A DNA stretch of 64,000 nucleotides from the NCBI RefSeq assembly GCF_007655135.1, contig NC_045127.1, positions 7,077,001 to 7,141,000 on the forward strand, given 5' to 3'. The first letter of the stretch is position 1; each line of letters begins with the position of its first letter. The position numbers and the translations under genes are program-made. Of the stretch, positions 37,063 through 49,944 are shown piece by piece. The notes under the pieces are model-generated. The model searched no databases. It saw nothing but the letters and a program-made list of their open reading frames with translations, and was not told the DNA's origin. This DNA is from Punica granatum. Its lineage: Eukaryota > Streptophyta > Magnoliopsida > Myrtales > Lythraceae.

Positions 37063-37810
37063 GGGTTAATAACAAAAAAAAAAGAATTTTTTTCAATTTT
37101 AACATGAACTTTATTTCTTGACAAAATATATGAATGTTAATTTTCTTATCAAGTTAGGCATTTGTATCATTTTTCATTAATTTTGCTGAAATGACGGAAA
37201 ATGGTGATTACATGGCAACTAGTGTCATATAACATTAGCAAAAATAATAAAAAAAATTAAAGAAAAATAAAAAAAGAAAGAAATGCTTTGATTTGAGAAA
37301 GGATGAGGGTCCCGACTAGCCACCGTAATTCTGATTGAGATCGTCGGTGAGCTTGGAGGGTGTCGGCAACCCCAATCAGGGGGTGGTAACCGTGATCAAA
37401 GTCCTACTCATCGAAATCAGGAGAATTTCCAAGGATGGTGGTCAGGATCAACGCCCCACCTGTCGAAATAGTGAGAACTCCCAATTTAAGGATTTTCATG
37501 ATTCTACCTATCCACCACTCTAATAATTAGGTTTGTCGGTGTCTTCTAATGTCACCGGCGACTCTAATAGGGGGACGGTGACTCACTCTTTCTCCGATCA
37601 ATGCCTTTCTCAAAATTTTCCTTTAATTTTTAAAATTTTTTTGTTGAAGTGGCATGACACCATTTATCACGTAGACACTATTTTCTATCAAGTTAGTAAA
37701 ATAGATGGAAAATGACACAAATGCCTAATATGGCAAGAAAATCAAATTTCATACCTCTTTTAGCCAAAATTGAAAAAATGAGTCAAAGTAATTTTTTTTA
37801 TCATTAACCC
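37063..37810. mobile_element. TIR element of about 750 bp, Mutator-like
   Basis: Ends are GGGTTAATAAC and, inverted, GGGTTAATGAT. The arms of about 150 bp share TCAATTTT, TTTGTNTCATTTT and ATGGTGTCAT-like blocks. The flanking 9-mers (TTCTATTTT and CTCTCTTTT) match at only six of nine places, so the target duplication is decayed or the ends are slightly misplaced. The core is less AT-rich (about 37300-37600), with repeated GGCGGTGA and CCCCAATCAGG-like words and no domain. Confidence 0.75.
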
Positions 37811-38504
37811 CTCTCTTTTCTTTTCTTTTTTTACTTTTATCGTTGCATCCTCCGTTGCTATTCAACTTGCAGGAAATTCTAGCATGATATGGTGTCATAT
37901 GATACCGTTTAGTATTTTTAATTCAAGCGTTTAGCACTTTTTAAAAATATTTAGTATATTAGCTCAAGTGTTTGGTATTTTAATTCGATACTAAACACTT
38001 AAACTAAAGTACTCGAACTTTGATAAAAAGTACTAGACAACTATCTGGCTCCTATTTAAAATCAGAATTTGGTGTATGTGTAATAAAATTTTTTGTCGAA
38101 GAAATTGAGAAGAGATTTGAAATGTACAACAATAGATTTTGTGCATGCGGTGACTCGTGAGCCCAAAAATCCATATTCTATTTATACTACAGTCAATGAC
38201 GATATATATTAATTTCTTGATTCACGGGTACTTTTGAAAGGAACCTGAAGAAATTTGTCACCCTGAGAACTTATTCCACGGGATAACCCATAATTACGTG
38301 ACTAGACCATATAGTATGATTGGACTAAGTGTCAATCACATCACATGTGAAATTGATAACAAGATAATAACATTATCTAAAACACACCTTAATTATAGGG
38401 TCATCTGTATAACATTTCAAATAAATAATATTTTACATACCAAATGAAAAAATCAATAATCATAAAATACTAAAATAGAATGGTACAATATTCTAAAATC
38501 TTAA

Positions 38505-38990
38505 TAGGGTGTTTGGTTTTAGAGTTGAGTTGAGTTGAGTTTTGATTTTAAGAGTGCGTTTGGTTTCAGAGTTAAAGTAACTTTGATTTTGATTGTGGAA
38601 AAGAACAAATGAGATGGTATTATAAATTTGACTTGGGAAACGTGTGTTTTTGTTGTGTAGTGGGTAGAGTTAAAATCAAAATCATGATTCTAAAATCAAA
38701 CCAAAAAATCAAACCCGCCCTAATTGGTTTGTAATGATTGCGATGTTAGATTATGAAAAAAATTGAAAAAAAAGAGAGTAATGAATAGTTGAAAAAAGTA
38801 ATGATTGTATTGTTGAATTGTAGAAAAATTAATGAATAGATGATATAATTTATTATTAAAAATTAAATTGAATTATTAAAAAAATTAAAGAAAAATGAAA
38901 AGTAATAATTGTGTTGTTGACTTTTGTTGTGTAGTGAGTAGAGTTAAAATTAGAGTTAAAATCTTAAAATCAGATTGTGAAATCACATAA
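38505..38990. repeat. MITE family A copy with a nested Harbinger-type MITE
   Basis: The outer sequence AGGGTGTTTGGTTTTAGAG, with its GAGTTGAGTTGAG and TTGTAATGATTG phrases, matches the family A copies at 16880 and 50765. It is interrupted at 38552-38720. Without the insert the flanks read GATTTTAATTGGTTTGT, as in the copy at 50810. Confidence 0.75.
38552..38720. mobile_element. PIF/Harbinger-type MITE, 169 bp, nested
   Basis: The element is flanked on both sides by TAA (38549-38551 and 38721-38723), the target duplication of PIF/Harbinger elements. The ends are a GTGCGTTTGGTTT block and its inverted counterpart AAATCAAACCCGCCC. The interior resembles the elements at 39058 and 61707, including TTTGATTTTGATTGTGGAAAA and TATAAATTTGA. 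Confidence 0.8.
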
Positions 38991-39057
38991 ACCTACAATT
39001 ATATAAACTTGAAACCTTGAACCCTAAATTAACCCTCTAAAATATCCTAAACCCTAA

Positions 39058-39289
39058 GGTTGCGTTTGGTTTCATAATAGGATTTTAAAATCAAATTTTG
39101 ATTTTGATTTTGAGTGGAATAAATGGGGCCCACCCTTTGACTTTGTATGAGTTATGTTGTTTTGTTGTGGAAAAAAGTGGTATAAATGGGGCCTACTCTT
39201 TGACTTTATATGAGTTATTTTGTTTTGTAGTTGGTAAAATTAAGTTAGAATTGTGATTCTAAAATAGAATCTTGAAACCAAACATGCCC
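39058..39289. mobile_element. PIF/Harbinger-type MITE, 232 bp
   Basis: Flanked by TAA at 39055-39057 and 39290-39292. Ends are GGTTGCGTTTGGTTTCA and inverted TGAAACCAAACATGCCC. Inside, a unit with ATAAATGGGGCC.ACNCTTTGACTTT is present twice about 60 bp apart. Confidence 0.85.
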
Positions 39290-39539
39290 TAAACCCCTAA
39301 ATTTGTGTAACCTTTTAATCCTGTAACTCAAGAATAACCCTAAAGCTCGTGAACGCAATAACTCTAAAATTTTAAAATTAATTTAGAATTTAGGGTTATT
39401 TTAGGATTAACTTAGAGTTATTGGATCTTAAGGGGTTTAGGGATTTTAGGGTTTCAGGATTATTTTATTGGTTAATCAATGGTTATAGGATTAATTAATT
39501 CTCCTTGAAGGTGGGTCTATAATCTTCGTAACACATACA

Positions 39540-40026
39540 TAGGGGTGTAAACGAGACGAGCCCACTCGCGAGTTACTTGAGATCGACTCGGTGATAACTC
39601 GAACTCGACTCGGTCTTGTAGAGCTCGAGCCGAACTTTTTTTTCAAACGAGCCGAGTCGAGCTCAGTGGTACTCGGCTTGCTCAGCTTGCAAGCCTAGCC
39701 AAGCTTCTACAAAAAATTACGTATATCTCCTTTTATTAGTAGACTTAGGCCCCTAAGCTCATAATTCAAGGACTGAGCTAGGCTTTCTCATTATTTTCTT
39801 AAGCGCAAACTCTTAAAATAAAATTAAAATCAAAATTTGAAAACAAAATGATAAATAAAATAGTCAAAAAACTAAACGAGCTCTAACGAGCCGAGCTCGA
39901 GCCTGAGCCTCCATATTGAAGTTGACCAAGCTTGAATTTGATTCGAGCTCGAGCATTTTTTTTAACCAGCCGAGTCAACGAGTCGAGTTTGCCTGTACTC
40001 GAACTCAACTCGGCTCGTTTACACTC
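39540..40026. mobile_element. Probable hAT-like MITE (GAGCCGAG-type)
   Basis: Ends are AGGGGTGTAAACGAG and inverted CTCGTTTACACTC. The sub-terminal regions are dense in GAGCCGAGTCGAGCTC-like words on both arms, and the middle is AT-rich. This class of repeat, starting GGGGTGTAAACGAGC, is common in plant genomes. I could not find a clean 8-bp target duplication. Confidence 0.65.
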
Positions 40027-42479
40027 ATATATTCACATATATTAAATAATTATTTTTTGTTATATATAAATTATAACTTATACGATTGTGAATGGAATTT
40101 TTGAATTAGAAGGATATCATTACTAAAAATATATATGTGGGTATGAATATGTATCATCATTTCCCTAGAAACCCACATACATTATTTGCATATATATACA
40201 AGGTAACCGTCATAAGTAGGGGTAGAAAATTTCAACCCATGTATACACAAGCAAGAACATGGCTTGTGCTTTAGTTCTTCCACTTTACAGCAGCAGCACT
40301 CCACCAGCACATCACTTTATGCATATTATATTATATTATATTAAAAATGTTATTATGTTTCGTAGTATTGTGGATAAATAATAGGAAATAATGGCCCTGA
40401 GTTTCGGTTCATTGCACTATGTATATGATACAAACATAGTTATTGCCGAATCTCTCAAATTGATCATGCGATAAATAAATTAACAAATTGTATGTTGCCT
40501 ACATAGTTAAGATAGAAGCTTGATATCCGGTTCTATGTTCATTCCCTTCCCTCCCTCACAAGTTCTCGCATATTAAAGGCCTTGGGCACGGTTTCCATGC
40601 AGAATGCAGACCCTCCCCTTTTGGTTTTTTTTTTTTTTGAGCTAGGTAATACATTGCCGAATATTTTAATGTTATAGAGTGGTTACATAATGGTTTCTGA
40701 AATTATAGTTTGACATCTCGATTTTAAAGTTAACGGTTATCGATAGATCTCATCGGATAAGATATTGACACCGTACCCAGTACGTAATTTGATCATAGAA
40801 TTCATTGTACTTTCGAGAGCCAAGTAACTAACGGGGACCACTACTGCACATAAGTTGAAAGACTGATGTATAGATTGGAAAATAGAAATTCACATGGTCA
40901 ACAGTGGCTTATAATTAAATATAATTTTAAATTTAAGTGAAAGTTGCCATTTAATTTGTCTGTTGCAGATGACAAGTTTCCTTCTGTTTTATTCGCATTC
41001 TCCTGTGTACTCATGCTTCTCCTGTTAGCTACAATCAATTGCATATCTTTCAACGAAAAGAACGTACGCAGTGGGAAAATATTGTACTAGAAATGTCCTT
41101 TTCTCAATGCAAATATCGTCCTTGTTTTTCTCGACTACAGGTACGATAATCATTTTGAAACAATATTTATCTATGATATATGTGTATATATATTTATAGA
41201 TATAAGGAGTTGGGAGCCACCGATATAGCAAACATCATTGTGCATAATCAAAAGGCAACGAACCTTGTCGTGAAATGTCTGATATGAGCCATATAACTAC
41301 ACTAAGACCTTATTTGGTCTGAATTCGTCGCCGCGATTTCAAGATGAGGTTTCAAATCAACAGTACTACCATCCTAAACAGATGCTTGGATACAAGAATA
41401 ATAATGGAGAGACAGAGGAGAGGTTTATATAAAATATGATTTTGCCATAGAAAGGAGGCCTATTGGCTTGTACCTGCGAGATGGAAATCAATGAATTGAG
41501 GTGACAATTCAGTCAATAATGCGCAAACATTCCACATTCTAAATCATATAGCTACAAGTCTTCAAGGAGATTTAGGAGCAATTAAAGGGTGAGGGGTGAG
41601 TTTCCTCTATTTATTGATGAACACAATTGTAGCAGTAGTCTTCTGACTACTGTGTTTGCATATGAGTGGTGTTTCACGAAAATCTCATTGGGAAGATTCG
41701 TGGGTATTACTATTCCTGATGCAGTTATGGTTCAAATTTGGACATGTACAAATGGAATTTGGATCCATATGATTACACCATATAGAGATATGAGATAATG
41801 TGCCACTGTGCTAAACATATTTGCATTAATTTATTGATCACTTTCCGTCCAACCCGACGTCCTCCAACAATAATTGCTATATATTAGATTGAATGCAGTA
41901 GATTTTGGGTATTATCTTCCCTTGGTTGAACTATTTGATGAGGTTAATTAGTTACTTTTTTTTCTCTTTTGGTGGGTTGGATAGTTAATTAATTTTTAGT
42001 CAGTCGTTATATAGTAGTACCTAGGCAACAGGCATAGCCCTAGGTTAAGGCAAAGAACATGGCTCAGATGCTAGTTAAGTCTTATCTCGACAAGGTAAAC
42101 TTTACTTATATTTTGAATCAGGCTACATAAATTAACGTGTTGAAATTTAAGTACAGAAATCTTTTCTCGTGATTATTACTAAATTTCAAGTCATTATCGA
42201 CGACATAACCATCACAATCCATCTAGTTAATGAGAAAAACTTGTCAGTTTGTAGAAATATATATATATATATATATATGATAATGTGGTCTGCGTAATCG
42301 ACTAAAACTGAACAGGGAAATTCTGAAAATCTATAGATTAATCCAGCCTACCGCTTGTAATTATGTAACACTTCATGGAGATTGATTATACGAATAAATA
42401 AGGATGACTATTTCTAATTGTTAATTTCATAATTATTTGTTAAGCAGAACACAGTTTGTGAGTATCAACAATCAAATCA

Positions 42480-42581
42480 GTATATCGTCTCCATACATGT
42501 GTATATATATATATATGTGATAATATCGTCTCCATACATGTATATATATATATATATAATGTGTGATAATATCGTCTCCAT

Positions 42582-42622
<41 letters not shown>

Positions 42623-42635
42623 GTATGTGATAAGG
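42480..42635. repeat. Three-copy minisatellite built on TA runs
   Basis: The unit ATCGTCTCCATACA plus a variable (TA)n tract plus GTGATA occurs three times at about 42484, 42524 and 42569. The last copy has an expanded TA run. TA tracts on this scale form hairpins and expand easily. Confidence 0.85.
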
Positions 42636-43970
42636 ACGGATTACACATAAGCAATAGTGGAGGAATATACGATAGAATCAGGTGGGCTACTGCCCTCTCA
42701 ATTATTCGATTTTTTATATGAAGTCAAAGTTATTAATATATTTTTTTTGGTGCACGACCTAATATTCAGAAGACAAAGGATCTCGTAAAATTATTTGTTG
42801 GACCTACACGTATTTGAACGCATCTACAACCCAAAAATTTAAGTTGATAGGTTATTGGACTCAAATCTCATATAAACTTGTAATTTTTTTTTAATTTTTT
42901 TCGTGTGGGACAACATATCTCAACAAATCTCGATTAATTTAATTTGAGTCGGGTTATCTCACCAAACGTGAATAAGTGTTGTACCACTTGAACCATTCTA
43001 CGATGGTTTACGTTTATACTATGGTTCACATATATCTATATATAAGGCTTAAAGTGTGAGAGCAAGTCTTAACATGCACTATTTACGATAAACTAGCTAG
43101 TAAGCTCTTCATTATACGATGTTAAGAGTTTTCAAAAATCAATACCGGCAGATATCGATGCTATATTAATAGATGGCTCTAAATTATGATATTGGAAGAC
43201 AATATATAAATTGAGGACATAATATGACCCTAGAATTTTTCAAAAAAAAAAACATAGAAATACGTTGAGACACGCACTGCCCCCACTATATTTGGAGTAA
43301 GGAAAGTATAAGCTGCTTGCTCTTGTTATTGTTACGAAATCCTATGGGCTGAGAAAATTTTAAATCATCATACATGATAATGATGTGATCAGGAAAAATC
43401 AATAATATTATTTTAATTAAAAAATTAATCATAATTAATCGAGTGATTAATATTTATTATTTAATTTATTATAATTTAATTGGTATTTTCTTACTTCAAG
43501 CTACGAAGTAGGATTACCGAATAATCTATCTTTAACGAGAAAGCCTTCCATGAATCAGAGTTACCACGTCAGATTCATCTAGTGGTGTCACGAGCCAATC
43601 AAATTTCTTTGTAACACACGGTATTCGTATAATGCCATATCGAGTACCATTTCAGAATATATATTTTTTTCCCTTTTTCTTCCCTTTGGGCCGTTCTTCG
43701 TCCTTTTCTTTCCTTATCAGCGATCATGGATTTTCGTTTTTTTTTTCCCACCATCCTTTTGGGAGGGTGTCTACTTTTTGTTGGCAGGATTAGTGGATGT
43801 TTGAAACTGAGAGAACAATAATTATGTTTTTTTCTTATTATTTTTCTCTAGTTAATGTGCGAATTATTCTAATGGTAATGTATTATGATGTGCGGCAATT
43901 TGAAACTCAAACCAGTAAGGACGTTAAAATTACATTCATTTCCCATCAATTTATATTACATACCAAAGAC

Positions 43971-44090
43971 TGCAGTATAACATTGCCATCTATATTATAT
44001 TTTTAGGAATTCAACATATTTTTCAAAGACAACTATATAACATTACCATCTATATTATATTTTTAGGAATTCAACATATTTTTCAAATAT
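43971..44090. repeat. 60-bp tandem duplication
   Basis: The unit containing CATCTATATTATATTTTTAG and GAATTCAACATATTTTTCAAA occurs twice with a 60-bp period. Only a few bases differ. Confidence 0.85.
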
Positions 44091-44278
44091 ACATCAATTC
44101 TGTATTCCGATTTATATTTCAAAGATTCCATTAAACGGATCAATTTTCCCAGTAATCATCAGTAATCTAATAATACTGGAACTGGATTGCCCCTGCATTT
44201 CTTCTTATGGGGTGAAAATACTAATTGGAAAGAAATCTCTGAAATAGCTTCCAAGAAAAGTCTCCAAAGAAAGAAAAA

Positions 44279-44511
44279 GAGTCAGGTATACTTTTGGTCC
44301 CGAAAGATACCAGTGCCAAAGGTTTGGTCCCTCAAAATTTTTTGCCTCGGTTTTAGTCCCCGAATCACCATTCCGTCAGATGTTTTAGTCCTGCCGTCTT
44401 CTTGCGCGTGCCAATCGTGACGGAAATCTCACGTGGCGGCTGAGCTGGACCTAACTCCGTTAACCACCCCTTAAATTGCCAAAAACGGCATCGTTGTCTT
44501 CCTCGTTACCT
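44279..44511 (+). repeat. Left TIR of the MULE
   Basis: About 233 bp, roughly 80 percent identical to the inverted right end by eye. Identity falls off after a GCCAAAAACG-like block. As the outward-facing end it probably holds the promoter for the GRF gene. Confidence 0.9.
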
Positions 44512-44912
44512 GCTCGCCCTAAACGGCATCGTTATCCCCCATACTTGACAACAAAAACGATGCGTTCGAAGCCCTTCTTCAAGACCTGTTACTCGAAATC
44601 CCTAATTTGCCAATTACAAGCCCTCATTGTGATTCGGCAACACTAAATTCGAAATTGTAACTCCAATTGCAAATCTAGTGCAGAGGAAGGAAGAGGTTCA
44701 CGACTTTGCAGGAAGAAGTTCAAGGTTGGATAGTCGATTTACGATTCAACCGCAGAGGAAGGAAGAAGTTCGAGGTTGGCCACTCCAATTACAGTGGAGA
44801 ACGACGTTCGTGGCTTACAGCTCAATCACAGAGGAATGAATAAGTTACAAGTGAGGAAAATAAGCCTTAATCACTTGCTACTGCAATTACAATTCAATTG
44901 CAGTGTAAAGAG

Positions 44913-45275
44913 ATGAACAAAGATCGGAAGTTGAGCATGAGCTGTCATTCTAATTGCAGTTCAAGCATTTCCGGAGTTAGGTCGATTATTTGTTATTGTG
45001 GACAAAGAGCACGTCGGATGATCTCGAAGACCATTACAAATCATGATCGACCATTTTACAGGTGTCCTTTATGGAAAGATGAAGATCATACCTGCGGGTA
45101 TTTTGAGTGGGAAGACCAAATTCAGAACATTTCTTCAGTTGAAGACGAACTTCAGAGGAATGTAGTGTTGTTAAAAAGCAAGATTCTGGAGTGTGAGCTT
45201 CAATTGAAGAAGCTGTTGTGGTGGATTTTGACAATTGTAATGGGTGTGTTGGTGGTGAGGATGTCTGTGTTCTGA
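44913..45275 (+). CDS. GRF-type zinc-finger protein with coiled coil and membrane tail (MULE-borne)
   Basis: An uninterrupted 120-codon frame with an ATG start; the frame is open 15 bases further to a TTG. Residues 25-67 match the GRF zinc finger: ICYCG (C27, C29), ARRMISKT, RPFYRCPLWK (C51) and TCGYFEWED (C61, then the G-Y-F that gives the family its name). Residues 73-102 are heptad-like and probably coiled coil. Residues 103-117 are hydrophobic and look like one membrane span at the very C-terminus. GRF fingers bind single-stranded nucleic acid in NEIL3, APE2 and TOP3A; small plant GRF proteins with this coiled-coil tail are numerous but uncharacterised. It sits convergent to the transposase within the TIRs. 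It may be the element's accessory gene; the function is unknown. Confidence 0.85.
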   Translation: MNKDRKLSMSCHSNCSSSISGVRSIICYCGQRARRMISKTITNHDRPFYRCPLWKDEDHTCGYFEWEDQIQNISSVEDELQRNVVLLKSKILECELQLKKLLWWILTIVMGVLVVRMSVF

Positions 45276-46010
45276 GCTTGTGATGCTCGGCTGAGCTTGT
45301 TGGTTGTGATGATTGTTGTGGGGTGGTTCTGAGCTTGTTTATCGATGGATTGTAGGTAGTTTTAGTTAACTAGGATATGTTGCATTGCTGTGATAGTTTT
45401 AGAGCAGTGAGTTGGAAGTTTTTGCAAGTTGCTATCCAACTCAGCCCTATGTATGACTTGATCTGTATTGATGTTGGTAATGAAATGCGTTTGTCAAGTT
45501 CTTGTCCATTTGTCCATCTTCATCTGCAATTTTATGTCACTGCTCTGGAACTTGCATTGGTTAGCAAATGTTGGCACATGTGCCCACTATATTACATTGT
45601 ATGATTTGATCTGTATAGCATTGATTTCACCATATGCAATCTGTATAGCACTATGTTGGCATTTAAACCAAAAAATTGTATAGCAAATGCAACTTGCAAT
45701 CTGCAAACCATATGGAACTTGCAATTAATATACTAACTTGCAATTTGTAAACCATATGCACCAAAAAACTGTATTGCAGAAATGATGGAATACATCATAT
45801 GCTATATACATTTGCCAATATTGAAAGTCACCAAAATGGTGGACAAAAATCCCACTATGGTCCAAAGCCAATGGCCATAGATACATAAGGACAGTACTAT
45901 CATTCATTAACAGTTTTTTATACAAAATGCTATCAAAAGGTAATGGCCACAAATACTCCTAACATCACCAAAAATATTCTCAAACCACAATATTCTTTAT
46001 GCAAAATGAG

Positions 46011-49000
46011 CTACTTTTTTCGCTTCCTTAAATCCTTTTTTGGCTTGTTTGCTGGCTTCTTAGGTCCTCTTGGTACTGAGTCAACATGAGCACTGGAGGG
46101 CCACTAGCCAATTCTTGACACATGGACGGTGACATTCCCTGCAAAGCACAAGCATAAACACATCATTTCCTTGCATAGGAACTACCAGCACAATTAGGAA
46201 CCACCAACACAATCACAAGCACATCCGCAATCATAAGCCCAAAGATCATGCCATCAACACAATCACAGTAACATAAGAACAAAAACTCACATGCACAATA
46301 ATATTATGAACTAATGTAGTTGGTGCAATTGAATGCTGAGTCTGAGTTAATGAAGTTGACGTTACTGCACCATTGCTTGAATCATTTGTTGTTGGTTTTT
46401 GCCTCAATGATCTGACCCCTAACTTCTGAGGTCTCATTGGTGCTGGATGAGGTATGGTAGGCTGAGATATGTTGTCTGCTTGTTGAAACATCATCACTGG
46501 CTGTTCGACCATGCTGGATGCCACTCCCTAAAAACAATAGTTGGTCAATTTCCAAAATCAACAGCATAAAGAGCGACAAAATAGAGTTAAAGTTAGCATA
46601 CCTGCATATCTTCTCCTGTAAGCCTAGTCTCAGAAGGTAAAACTGAGGCACTTGGGCTGGTATCAGTCCTAACCTTCTTCATTTGCTTATCTTTCGATAT
46701 TGTACCATTGCATGTCTTCACATTGTGTCCTTTCTCACCACACCTTCCACATTATATTTCCTTATACTTCCTTTTAGACTTATATGGGTTTTGAGGAACA
46801 TCATTGGCCTTGGACCTTGTCTTTTTTGGACGACCACCACCCCTGCCAAATCTTGGAGGCTCAACAGGTTCTAGATCAAACTTTATCCATTAATCTTCAC
46901 CTCTCAGTGGTGCAATATAGGGAACATAAATCATCTCTCATGTTTCCTTAGAATAGCAAGAACTGTCATGCTTCTCTGCATCAATGCCAACAACATGCAT
47001 ACATGCTACTGCATGCTTACAAGGGATCCCACACAAATCTCACTCTCTACATGAACATGTTGACATCTTCAATTCAACAACATGCCGATGGTTGCTACTG
47101 TATATATGTTGGACTTGAAACCTTGCAAAGTCAGGGTCTCTAACCCAAATAGCATGCCATTTGTGACTATCATTCTTTGCTATTTCTAACTTTGACTGGG
47201 CAGTTGGTGTGATTGGACCTCTATATCTTGCAATTTGATTCCTACTAGAGTTCATCTTCCTCATCAAATATAACCTGATCTCCTCCAACATGTTGATGAT
47301 AGGTCTTCCTCGATACTTCAAAATAGCAGCATTGAACTGCTCATATATGTTATTGCACAGGCTCTGGTTCTTGGTATGTTTTTTGAAGGCTGCCCTGGTC
47401 CAGCTATGCTTGTCCAACAACTGGAGATATTCATAGGCTTCCTCACTGATACATCTAAACTCCTCAAAATGCCTTTCAACTCTCCCATGGTGTTTGATCT
47501 GGCACATTGCCATAGCTTTTTCCTAAGATTTACAAGGTGCCAATTTTTCCAAACATTTGCTTCTAGATGCTTCACACAGAACTTGGGAATTGTGTCTGGG
47601 CATAATTCCTTAATTGTTTCCCTAAGGCCCTGTCAAAGAAAATATAGAAAGTAATAGTTAGATCCATACAAAAAGATATGGAAACTGAAACAATAATATG
47701 AACCAAAAGACAATTACCTTTTGTATGTCTGATATGAACTCCCAACCATGTTCCCTTGGATCTCCAATGTCTTCAAGTAGCCTTCCCAGGAACTAGCTCC
47801 ATCTGTCTTTAGTCTCATGCTCGACAACTCCACATACTATTACATAAAAGGAGTGGTTTGGATCATGAGTGACAGTAACTAGAAAAGTGCCTCCATAGTA
47901 GACCTTCAAGAAGCATCCATCTAATCCTATCAGTGGTCTGCACCCAACTAGCAACCCCCTCTTACTTGCATCAAAGCATATGTATATCCTATCAAATATG
48001 GAAGGCAATCTCGAGTTTGGTCTGTCAACCCCAATTACTGCACTGGAACTCGGGTTGCTTGCTATAATCTCTCCACAGTAATCTCTTAATCTGGCATATT
48101 GCTTCTCTTCACAGCCTTAAATAAGCTTTTTTGCAATCCGCAAGGCATTACATATTTTCCATTCACCAACTTTAATGGAGTATACCTTAAATAAATATTT
48201 ATATGCATCCCCTCCAGTCATGTTAGGCATCATTCTCAGTTGGTTTACCAACTTCTCAGCAATCCATTTGTTGTCTGCTTGCTTATTCTGCAACTTCCTG
48301 GAGCAACTGTGATTGGGAATAAACTTCTTTAGCTGAAAAGCCCCATAAGGTTCTGACCAAGAACAAAATGCCTCCCACTCACAACCAGGTTGACATTTGA
48401 ATCTACATCTTACCTTATCATTCTTCTTCATAACCACTTCTCTCCCAATGGAAACTGTGTAATCTTTCACAACCTCTTTGAAAACCTGCAAGCTAGGAAA
48501 TAACATATCCAGTTGCAGCTGCACTTGACCATGTTCTGCATTCTCGTGAAATAATGCAGGCCTCTTTTCAGATTCATCATCACATCCCTTTAGACTTTGC
48601 AAATCTTCAGAATGATACTCTTGCTCCTTTACAAATTCATCAGAAGCTTGATGATCAGATGGTTCTTCCCCAGCTATTCTGTTCAATGCATTGCAAGCTC
48701 TCCATTTAGGTCTTCTTACACGAGAAGATTCAGCCCTGTTAGTTCCTTCTCCACCTTTTTCCCTTGCTTCTTCCCCTGCTTCTCGAATTGGAACTTCCCC
48801 TGTAGCTTGAACTTCCCCTGCAGTTTTCACTGTTTTATCCACTGAAGCACCCCATCCACCTTCCCCTGCCCTGGTACAGTCATCATATTCATCCCTATCT
48901 TGCCTTGGTACTCATGCATCATCTGAATCACTATCATCTAAACCATCATACTCAAGCTCCCATGCATCTTCATCTTGTTCTTCATCTTTATTATTGTCTT

Positions 49001-49379
49001 CACTGTCATCTTCATCAGAAACTACAAATTGTTGAACTTGATTTGCAAGTTCTGCTACAACAATCTCTTCTTCATTTTGGATGAAGTAGAACTCGATTTC
49101 TCTTACATTTCTAACAAATGCATATAGTGTGTGAGCATCTTGGTCTGTCTCAAAATCCCTCAGCCCTTCATGCACTTCTAAATTGGGAACCAACCACAAG
49201 ATCTTCTTTGGTTTTCTATATCCATGCTCAACATATAAGTTCTCGATGGTGGGTTTTGATACTAAGTCAATATCTACATCCTCCCATACATCAATTTCTC
49301 CACCAACATATTGCACATGGGGTTCAGAGACTAACTCACTCCCATGGTGAAAAATCAACGTGTACAAGTCTTCATCCAT
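46011..49379 (-). pseudogene. MuDR-type MULE transposase, broken
   Basis: Reads from ATG at 49379 to a TAG at 46011-46013. Domains in order are a PB1-like N-terminal domain (HHGSELVSEPHVQYVGGEID, about 49350-49290) followed by an acidic tract; a MuDR DNA-binding domain (VRCRFKCQPGCEWEAFCSW, near 48400); the MULE transposase core (CRPLIGLDGCFLK and FYVIVCGVVE, about 47940-47800); a SWIM zinc finger (STCSCRE...LCGIPCKHAVACMHVVGID, about 47055-46985); a CCHC knuckle (CGRCGEKGHNVKTC, near 46735); and a basic tail ending DLRKRKK. Introns can be placed at 47630-47717 and 46528-46601. It is dead: in-frame stops lie at 48912, 48117, 47793, 47040, 46938, 46890 and 46752, with a frameshift near 47455. 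Most stops look like C-to-T or G-to-A changes of Trp, Arg or Gln codons. Confidence 0.92.
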
Positions 49380-49944
49380 TATCTGTACATGTATTAAAAA
49401 ACAAAAAAACATCAGTATTGCTCTGAACCAGAAGCAGTGAACAACAAAACGGTTAACGATAAGAAGAAGGGACCACAAAGAAAAAGTGACGACAACAACC
49501 AAGAATGGGACAATAACAGAGAGCAGTGAACAAAAATTGGACGATAAGAAGGGACCACATAGCAAAGAAAAAAGGGTAAAAGGTCGTGATGGGAGAAACA
49601 AAAGCAAACAACAAATTGTAAGTTTTCCACTGCCATTCGACAACATTTGCTTCACAACTGTTTTTGTCATTCCCAAATATGCCAACTGCAATTCAACAAC
49701 AAAAAGTGAAAATGGAAGGGAATTTTGACTGACCAATGCCAAGAAACGAAACGGAATCACCCCCAAATTGCTTCGATTTAGTGTACTGCTACCTCAATTG
49801 AAATTTTTGCCTCTTCAATTTGCGAAGAACAGCAAACCCAAATCAAATTGTGCAACGATTAAAATATTTGGGGCTCTCGGTTTGACCTAGAAACCCAAAC
49901 GACAACGTCATAGAGTGATTTTGGCGGGGAATGGCAAAACTAGT

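Larger units (their letters stand above)
40027..44269. other. Gene-free AT-rich intergenic region
   Basis: No supported gene. It contains several TA microsatellites (for example 42258-42280), the minisatellite at 42480-42635 and the 60-bp duplication at 43971-44090. Open frames at 41589-41798 and 43797-44006 show no domain. Confidence 0.5.

Noticed and set aside
49118..49426. Plus-strand 102-codon frame
   Set aside because: Antisense shadow of the transposase N-terminal exon.
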